This document shows, piece by piece, positions 57,632-64,000 of a DNA stretch of 64,000 nt (position 1 is its first letter; each line of letters opens with the position of its first letter). The translations under genes were made by a program, and so were the position numbers. The notes beneath the pieces were generated by a model. The model was not told the origin of the DNA and ran no database searches. It saw only the letters and a list, made by a program, of their open reading frames with translations. The stretch lies in the NCBI GenBank assembly GCA_958496175.1, contig OY292274.1, positions 64,676,630 to 64,740,629 of the forward strand, given 5' to 3'. This DNA is from Sisyra terminalis. Lineage: Eukaryota; Arthropoda; Insecta; Neuroptera; Sisyridae.

Positions 57632-57942
57632 AAAATTTTTAAAGTTTCCATCCATGAAGAAAACTTTATATATGAATTTAAACGATCAATAAATATATCT
57701 TCCAATGGCCGAATCGATAAGCGCACGGAATATGTTATAAACGGAAAGACGATGGATCGATCCCCCAACAAGGTAAAAGATTTTTATATTTCTACTAACC
57801 AATTTCTAATTTCTATATATTCGTTACAGCTTAAATTACCACTTCCGATCGTTAATAATTATCTTAACGTTAGTTTCAGCCGAATAATTCGATCATCACT
57901 TTCAACCTTCCGGGGTTGAGAAGTGATCGATCGATTACGTAG
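57548..57942 (+). CDS. Tentative two-exon gene end, module copy 2; product unknown
   Basis: The frame from 57548 reads MSLVQFSGINMEQLWLKYFW onward with no low-complexity bias to TMDRSPNK. It then reaches a donor GTAAAAG at 57773 with a perfect TACTAAC branch point at about 57792 and acceptor TTACAG ending 57829. A second acceptor GTTTCAG ends at 57879. With the second acceptor the frame ends at a TAG at 57942. Reading straight through without splicing is also open to 57919. No family is recognised. The reading frame over the hairpin differs from that of copy 1, which weakens the coding interpretation. Confidence 0.3.
57773..57879 (+). other. Candidate small intron, module copy 2
   Basis: GTAAAAG donor, TACTAAC branch consensus, and acceptors giving 57 or 107 nt. 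Confidence 0.4.
57889..57934 (+). other. Strong hairpin, module copy 2
   Basis: TCGATCATCACTT pairs with AAGTGATCGATCGA with one bulge. The inner TCAACC/GGTTGA has loop TTCCGG. The loop TT(T/C)CGG and inner CAACC/GGTTG are conserved with copy 1. The outer stem sequence differs but remains paired. Confidence 0.6.
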
Positions 57943-57969
57943 ATTTTTTTTCTTTTTGGTTCATATATG

Positions 57970-58110
57970 TATATGTCGTCACCCATACGTCACCATCCAA
58001 TGACATCACCCAATGACGTCATTCCCGAAAAAAATCGAAAAATGAGCGAATTTTCGATTTTCGGGAAATAGGATTTTGGGAATGGCTTAGTTACGTCACG
58101 GGAGGCCTAA
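57970..58110. promoter_or_regulatory. CRE-like palindrome cluster, copy 2
   Basis: AATGACGTCATT at about 58013 and TTACGTCACGG at about 58091 are conserved from copy 1 with adjacent flanks, including the TTTTCGGGAAATAGGATTTT block. Confidence 0.35.
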
Positions 58111-58197
58111 AAAATATATCCTAAAGTCGATTTTATTCGTTTTTTTTTGGGAAAATTTTTTGGCCGAAATCCAGAAAAATCCCAAAAACAGGCCATT

Positions 58198-58905
58198 TTT
58201 GGCGTTTTTTTTCACTTTTTTCTACTTTAACGACGTTTTTAGCGTTAACTATCGATCGTACGGTAACGAGTGATAGCTCATTCGATAGCGCTTGAATTAC
58301 TCTATCGTTGGTGGAAATTTGGTCCCGGAAAACCTTAAGGGAAAAAACTTTTTTTTTCAACTTTTCTGCAATTTCAAATCCTCGATGAAATGGTCGACGA
58401 TTTTTTGAAATTTTTTTTTGCCGAATTTCTCGATGAAATTCACAGCATAGGTGCAAAATGTTACGATTTAAACGAATATATAAAAAAAAAATAGCTATTC
58501 GATACCCATCTTCGAATTATTCGATAAAACAAGTAACATATGTAAAGCATTAAGAAGTTCATAAAAAATTTCACCATCGTAAAATTCGATGACGGGTATC
58601 GAATAGCTATTTTTTTTTATATATTCGTTTAAATCGTAACATTTTGCACCTATGCTGTGAATTTCATCGAGAAATTCGGCAAAAAAAAATTTCAAAAAAT
58701 CGTCGACCATTTCATCGAGGATTTGAAATTGCAGAAAAGTTGAAAAAAAAAGTTTTTTCCCTTAAGGTTTTCCGGGACCAAATTTCCACCAACGATAGAG
58801 TAATTCAAGCGCTATCGAATGAGCTATCACTCGTTACCGTACGATCGATAGTTAACGCTAAAAACGTCGTTAAAGTAGAAAAAAGTGAAAAAAAACGCCA
58901 AAAAT
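58198..58905. repeat. Essentially perfect inverted repeat, arms about 310 bp
   Basis: Left arm about 58198-58508 and right arm about 58592-58905, with an 84-nt spacer. Over the roughly 265 bp spanning the shared 95-residue open frame the arms give identical translations, and homopolymer lengths match where checked. The right arm ends inside CGCCAAAAAT, exactly where mitochondrial sequence begins. Confidence 0.93.
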
Positions 58906-59386
58906 TCCTTTTCATCCTTACTTTTCTTTTAAGGATATTTCAGGATTTTTATTTATAATATTTTTTTTAATATTAATTACCTTGTGAAACCCTTATATAT
59001 TATCAGACCCAGATAATTTTATTCCAGCAAATCCTTTAGTAACACCTCTACATATTCAACCAGAATGATACTTTTTATTCGCATATGCAATTTTACGATC
59101 AATTCCTAATAAATTAGGAGGAGTAATTGCTTTAGTTTTAAGAATTGCTATTTTATTTATTTTACCTTTTACTCATTTAAGAAATTTTCGAGGTATTCAA
59201 TTTTATCCATTAAATCAAATATTATTTTGAATAATACTTAATATTGTAATTTTATTAACTTGAATTGGAGCTCGACCTGTAGAAGATCCTTATATTATAA
59301 TTGGACAATTATTAACAATTATATATTTTTTATATTATATTATTAATCCATTAATACACAAAATATGAGATAAAATAATTTATTAA
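58901..59386 (+). CDS. cytb: Cytochrome b, C-terminal 161 residues (5' truncated by the junction)
   Basis: Cytochrome b is the membrane core of respiratory complex III in the inner mitochondrial membrane, carrying haems and the quinone sites. The visible part starts in the [13 protein letters not shown] segment. It includes [14 protein letters not shown] and [19 protein letters not shown] (the PEWY motif of the Qo site), then the final transmembrane helices, and ends at TAA. Translation needs TGA as Trp and AGA as Ser. All 162 codons are open. The first roughly 220 residues are absent because the nuclear palindrome joins here. The stop overlaps trnS2 by two bases. As nuclear DNA it could not be expressed with the standard code. 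Confidence 0.97.
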
Positions 59387-59451
59387 TTAATGAACTTGTA
59401 TAAGTATATGATTTGAAATCATAAAAAAGAAGTAAAATCTTCTATTAATTT
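59385..59451 (+). tRNA. trnS2: tRNA-Ser(UCN), anticodon UGA
   Basis: The acceptor AATTAAT pairs with ATTAATT over seven bases. The anticodon stem TATGA/TCATA holds loop TTTGAAA with anticodon TGA. Length 67 nt. It overlaps the cytb stop, as is common. Confidence 0.95.
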
Positions 59452-59456
59452 TAAAG

Positions 59457-59476
59457 TACTAAATTTATTTAACTAA
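59457..59476. promoter_or_regulatory. Conserved trnS2-nad1 spacer motif (mTERF-type site)
   Basis: TACTAAATTTATTTAACTAA between trnS2 and the nad1 end matches the conserved insect spacer thought to bind the mitochondrial transcription termination factor. It overlaps the nad1 stop. Confidence 0.75.
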
Positions 59477-60423
59477 ATAAAAATTCTTAATATAATTAAT
59501 TTTAAACCAATAAAAAATATCAAATAATTTAAAGAAATAGGTAAATAACTCTTTCAAGCTAAATATATTAATTTATCATATCGATAACGAGGTAAAGTTC
59601 CTCGAACTCAAATAAATATAAATCTAATAAATACTAATTTTAAATAAAATAAAAAATTAAATAAATCTGAACCTAAAAAAATAATTACTATTAGTATTCT
59701 TATAAATAAAATTCTAGCATATTCCGCCAAAAAAATCAATGCAAATCCTCCTCTTCTATATTCAACATTAAATCCAGACACTAATTCAGATTCTCCTTCA
59801 GCAAAATCAAAAGGAGTACGATTAGTTTCAGCTAAAGAAGATGAAAATCAAACTAATATTAATGGAAAACTTAAAAAAATAAATCAAATATTAATTTGAA
59901 ATTTTTCAAATTCAATAAGATTAAAACTACCAATTAAAAAAATAAAAGATATTAATAATAAAGCTATACTAACTTCATAAGAAATAGTTTGAGCAACAGC
60001 TCGTAACCCTCCTAATATTGCATAATTAGAATTTGAAGATCACCCAGCAATTATTACTGTGTATACTCCTATACTTATGCAACATAAAAAAAATAATAAT
60101 CCTAAATTAAAACTATATAAATTAGTTAAATAAGGAAAAATTATTCAAATTAATAAAGATAAAAATAAACTAATAATAGGAGAAATATAATAACTTAAAA
60201 AATTAGAAATAATAGGAAATGTTTGTTCCTTAGTAAATAATTTAATGGCATCTCTAAAAGGCTGTAATAATCCTATAAATCCAACTTTATTAGGGCCTTT
60301 TCGAATTTGAATATATCCTAAAACCTTACGTTCTAATAAAGTTAAAAAAGCAACTCCTACTAATAAACAAATAATTAAAATTAAACTTCTAATAATTAAA
60401 AATCATAAATCTAAAATATACAA
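59473..60423 (-). CDS. nad1: NADH dehydrogenase subunit 1, full length (316 aa)
   Basis: ND1 is a membrane subunit of respiratory complex I near the quinone-binding chamber. On the minus strand a TTG start at 60423 gives YILDLWFLIISS, then [39 protein letters not shown] and [20 protein letters not shown]. It ends [14 protein letters not shown]...LSIFI with TAG. These are the hallmark ND1 blocks, including the ERKVLGY and [15 protein letters not shown] quinone-site motifs. The length of 951 nt is an exact multiple of three and no internal stop is seen with AGA as Ser and TGA as Trp. TTG is a usual beetle nad1 start, placed directly next to trnL1. Confidence 0.97.
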
Positions 60424-60488
60424 GTATTATATGTAAAATATTACATAATTGAATCCTAAATTCAAGGCACTAATCTGCCAATATAATA
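60424..60488 (-). tRNA. trnL1: tRNA-Leu(CUN), anticodon UAG
   Basis: The acceptor TATTATA pairs with TATAATA over seven bases. The anticodon stem TTGAA/TTCAA has loop TTTAGGA. Length 65 nt, abutting nad1. Confidence 0.95.
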
Positions 60489-61805
60489 ATTTTATTATTA
60501 ATATTCAATAAAAAAAAATTTTTTTTAATATTTGGTCCTTTCGTACTAAAATATTATATTTATATAAAGATAGAAACCGACCTGGCTTACGCCGGTCTGA
60601 ACTCAAATCATGTAAAGATTTAAAGGTCGAACAGACCTATATTTTAAACTTTTGCACCTAAATATAATCTTTAATTCAACATCGAGGTCACAATCTATTT
60701 TATTGATAAGAACTCTCTAAAATAATTATGCTGTTATCCCTAAGGTAACTTAAACTTATAATCAATAATAATGGATCAAAAATTCATTAATCTATGTTAA
60801 TAAAAAAAAAAAGTTTATTAAATTTTCCTATCACCCCAATAAAATTATTAATATAATTAAAATAAATAATTTACTAAATAAATTAAATAAATTAATAATA
60901 AAGATCTATAGGGTCTTCTCGTCTTTTAAAAAAATTTAAGCTTTTTAACTTAAAAATTAAATTTTTATATTTATTAAATTGAGACAGTTAATATTTCATT
61001 AAATCATTCATTCTAGCCTTCAATTAAAAGACAAATGATTATGCTACCTTTGCACAGTCAATATACCGCGGCCCTTCAAAAATTTCAGTGGGCAGATCTG
61101 ACTTTAAATTATTATCAAAAAGACATGTTTTTGTTAAACAGGTGAATATTAATTTGCTGAATTCCTTAATTTAATCTTTATATAAATTTATATTTATATA
61201 ATAAATAATACTAATTTTATCATAATTACATTAATTTAATTATTAAAAAAATTATTTAAATAAAAAATTTAAAATTATATATAAATTAATATATTATAAA
61301 ATTAATTATAACATTTTATCATAAAATAGAAATTTCTAACCCTATTTATTTTAATTTATAAATAAAAATTTATAAAATATATTTTTAAGCTTATCCCTAA
61401 AAATATTCATTATATATTATATAATAATAATAAATTATATAATATAAATATATAATGTGAATTAAATTCATTTCTTTAAAAACTAGATATATTTAAATAC
61501 GAATAACTTTTAATTACTAAAATTTTATTTAAAATAATGATTTTACATTAACTTTAATAAAATTTTAAATCATTTAAATTCGAGATTTTTATTTAATAAA
61601 TAAATATTATTTAATAAACCCTGATACAAAAGGTACAATAAATTAAATTTACTTTTAAATTATTTTAAAAAAAATAAAATTCTATCACTATACTAATAAA
61701 CTATAATAAAAATTATTTTATCTTTAAAAAATACAAAAACAAAAAATAATAAAATTATTTTTAAAATAAATTATATAAACTTAAATAAATAATAATTATA
61801 AAATA
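60489..61805 (-). rRNA. rrnL: 16S (large subunit) mitochondrial rRNA
   Basis: Lies between trnL1 and trnV on the minus strand. The complement holds conserved peptidyl-transferase blocks, visible on plus as AGAAACCGACCTGGCTTACG, GGTCGAACAGACCTA, TTATGCTGTTATCCCTAAGG and GCTACCTTTGCACAGTCA. The length of about 1.32 kb is normal for insects. The ends are set by the flanking tRNAs. Confidence 0.95.
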
Positions 61806-61877
61806 TCAAATTAAATCGAATTGCACGAATATCTTTTCAATGTAAAAGAAAAACTTTACTTATAAAGCTTTAATTTG
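61806..61877 (-). tRNA. trnV: tRNA-Val, anticodon UAC
   Basis: The acceptor CAAATTA pairs with TAATTTG. The anticodon loop TTTACAT lies within the TTTCT/TGAAA stem. Length 72 nt, between the two rRNAs as in other insects. Confidence 0.93.
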
Positions 61878-62665
61878 ATCATTCTAGATACACTTTCCAG
61901 TACATCTACTTTGTTACGACTTATCTTTTTTTAAAAAAAAAGAGCGACGGGCGATATGTACATGCTTTATTGCTATAATCATATAAATAATATTATTTAT
62001 ATTACTATTAAATCCACCTTCATTTAAAAATTTCAATTTAAACTCCATTTAAATTAATTTATTGTAACCCATTTTTTCTAAATTATAAACTACACCTTGA
62101 TCTGAAATATAATATAATAAAATTTTAAGAAAATTAAACTCTTATAAGACATTCTTATAACGACGATATATAAGTTAAACAAAATTTAGTAAAATTTATC
62201 GTGGATTATCGATTACAAAACAGGTTCCTCTAAATAGATTAAAACACCGCCAAATTTTTTAAGTTTCAAGAACATAACTTTTACTACCTTAATAATAATA
62301 ATACATTTTAAATAATAGGGTATCTAATCCTAGTTTATTTTTAAAATTTCATAGAATCATAAATTTTAATATAATAAATTAAATATATTTAAAAATTTAA
62401 CTTAAATAATATATTTATAATTAATAAAAATTATATTTACTATATACTAATAAAATTTATTTATATATTTTGTATAACCGCAGATGCTGGCACAAAATTA
62501 TCCTATAATAAAATTAATTACTAAATCAAAATTTCTTTTATTTATAAAATCAAATACTGCGAATAAAATTAAATTATTAATATTTTAAATAATAATAAAA
62601 TTCATACAAAAATTTACATGTAAAATAATAATTAAATAAATTATAAGCCAAAATAAAACTTTTTA
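61878..62665 (-). rRNA. rrnS: 12S (small subunit) mitochondrial rRNA
   Basis: The conserved 3' end block is visible on plus as GGTTCCTCTAAATAG, ATAGGGTATCTAATCCTAGT and CCGCAGATGCTGGCAC (complement of GTGCCAGC.GCGGT). The 5' boundary near 62665 is set by the AAGTTTTATTTTGGCTT-type start. Length about 0.79 kb is normal. Confidence 0.93.
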
Positions 62666-64000
62666 TTATTTAAATTTATAAAATAAAAAAAATAAATAAT
62701 TAATTTACTTATATTTAAATAAAAAAAAATTAGCTAATTTATAAAATAAATTTTATCTTATATATATTTCCCTAAAATAAATTTATAAAATTTATATTAT
62801 ATTATTATATATTATAATATAAAAAAGGAATCAAGAATAAATCAATAAGATAAAATTATCCTACTAAATAGATATAGTAACCTATCTCCCCAAATTTTTT
62901 ATAAATTATTCGATTTTCCCTAAAATCAATTAATTTATTAACAAATTTATAAAATAAATATTACTATTATATATTATTATAAAATTAAAAATATAAAAGT
63001 ATACTTACCCTATTAAATAAATATAATAATTAATTCTTCCCTCAAATTTTTTATAAATTATTTAATTTTCCCTAAAATAAATTTATAAAATTTATATTAT
63101 ATTATTATATATTATAATATAAAAAAGGAATCAAGAATAAATCAATAAGATAAAATTATCTTACTAAATAAATATAGTAACCTATCTCCCCAAATTTTTT
63201 ATAAATTATTCAATTTTCCCTAAAATCAATTAATTTATTAACAAATTTATAAAATAAATATTACTATTATATATTATTATAAAATTAAAAATATAAAAGT
63301 ATACTTATCCTATTAAATAAATATAATAATTAATTCTTCCCTCAAATTTTTTATAAATTATTTAATTTTCCCTAAAATAAATTTATAAAATTTATATTAT
63401 ATTATTATATATTATAATATAAAAAAGGAATCAAGAATAAATCAATAAGATAAAATTATTTTACTAAATAAATATAGTAACCTATCTCCCCAAATTTTTT
63501 ATAAATTATTCAATTTTCCCTAAAATCAATTAATTTATTAACAAATTTATAAAATAAATATTACTATTATATATTATTATAAAATTAAAAATATAAAAGT
63601 ATACTTATCCTATTAAATAAATATAATAATTAATTCTTCCCTCAAATTTTTTATAAATTATTTAATTTTCCCTAAAATAAATTTATAAAATTTATATTAT
63701 ATTATTATATATTATAATATAAAAAAGGAATCAAGAATAAATCAATAAGATAAAATTATTTTACTAAATAAATATAGTAACCTATCTCCCCAAATTTTTT
63801 ATAAATTATTCAATTTTCCCTAAAATCAATTAATTTATTAACAAATTTATAAAATAAATATTACTATTATATATTATTATAAAATTAAAAATATAAAAGT
63901 ATACTTACCCTATTAAATAAATATAATAATTAATTCTTCCCTCAAATTTTTTATAAATTATTTAATTTTCCCTAAAATAAATTTATTTATTAATAAATTT
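62666..64000. other. Mitochondrial control region (partial)
   Basis: A+T-rich, non-coding, following rrnS directly as in the ancestral order. It is almost entirely the tandem array described next, and the window ends inside it. Confidence 0.9.
62770..63985 (+). repeat. Control-region tandem array, 300-bp unit, four copies plus part
   Basis: The block starting CCCTAAAATAAATTTATAAA recurs at exactly 300-bp steps (62770, 63070, 63370, 63670, 63970). Each unit consists of two related halves of about 150 bp, both ending with CAAATTTTTTATAAATTATT followed by ATTTTCCCTAAAAT. Copies differ by single bases (for example TTATCCTAC, TTATCTTAC and TTATTTTAC). The array breaks off after CCCTAAAATAAATTTAT near 63985. 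Confidence 0.95.

Larger units (their letters stand above)
57771..58470 (+). repeat. Duplicated module, copy 2
   Basis: Colinear with 56480-57210. Its 3' half forms the left arm of the perfect inverted repeat at 58198-58905. Confidence 0.85.
58901..64000. other. Mitochondrial genome segment (NUMT or chimeric join)
   Basis: 5.1 kb of colinear mtDNA in ancestral insect order, from within cytb to the control region. Both protein frames are intact under the mitochondrial code and the tRNAs fold, so there is no sign of nuclear decay. The segment runs off the window end. Confidence 0.97.

Noticed and set aside
58133..58958. Two 104-107 codon ORFs with the same first 95 residues
   Set aside because: They are the two arms of the perfect inverted repeat read outward. 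The right-hand one runs into cytochrome b out of context.

Overview
This window is AT-rich eukaryotic DNA from an insect, most likely a beetle. The clearest evidence is the last 5.1 kb, which is mitochondrial DNA in the ancestral insect gene order (3' end of cytb, trnS2, nad1, trnL1, rrnL, trnV, rrnS, control region). It reads only with the invertebrate mitochondrial code (TGA = Trp, AGA = Ser), and the cytochrome b tail looks coleopteran. The first 58.9 kb is nuclear-type DNA with no recognisable intact host gene. It is built almost entirely of degraded mobile elements in AT-rich filler. 

Layout: 1-5.1 kb, filler, a foldback element and a LINE fragment. 5.1-6.8 kb, a Helitron. 7.8-9.7 kb, a Penelope-like unit and reverse transcriptase remnant. 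9.9-11.2 kb, a foldback element. 12.7-14.5 kb, a dispersed repeat carrying a nested hAT deletion derivative and a palindromic element. 16.2-19.6 kb, Penelope-like fragments, three hammerhead-ribozyme-like motifs, and a TIR element carrying a broken ORF of unassigned function. 20.5-23.7 kb, MITEs and a foldback. 25.2-26.6 kb, a Helitron. 28.8-30.5 kb, a hAT element with perfect 8-bp target duplication, then a Helitron. 32.8-39.5 kb, foldbacks, LINE pieces and a Helitron nested in another Helitron. 40.6-46.3 kb, a Cys-rich ORF fragment and two complex foldbacks. 47.5-49.9 kb, local duplications and a hAT. 51.1-55.4 kb, a satellite of about 12.6 units of 339 bp. 55.5-58.9 kb, an unexplained non-satellite region with duplicated modules, candidate small introns, strong conserved hairpins and TGACGTCA palindromes. 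It ends in an essentially perfect 310-bp inverted repeat that changes abruptly into mtDNA. 

The parts that deserve most attention are: the palindrome-to-mtDNA junction (a very recent NUMT or an assembly chimera); the duplicated hairpin modules at 56.5-58.5 kb; the hammerhead-like motifs in Penelope-like terminal units; the TIR element at 17.0-18.3 kb with its empty-site paralogue; and a subterminal motif shared by foldback families whose termini differ. All calls come from reading the sequence. Family names rest on recognised protein motifs and terminal signatures, not on a database search.
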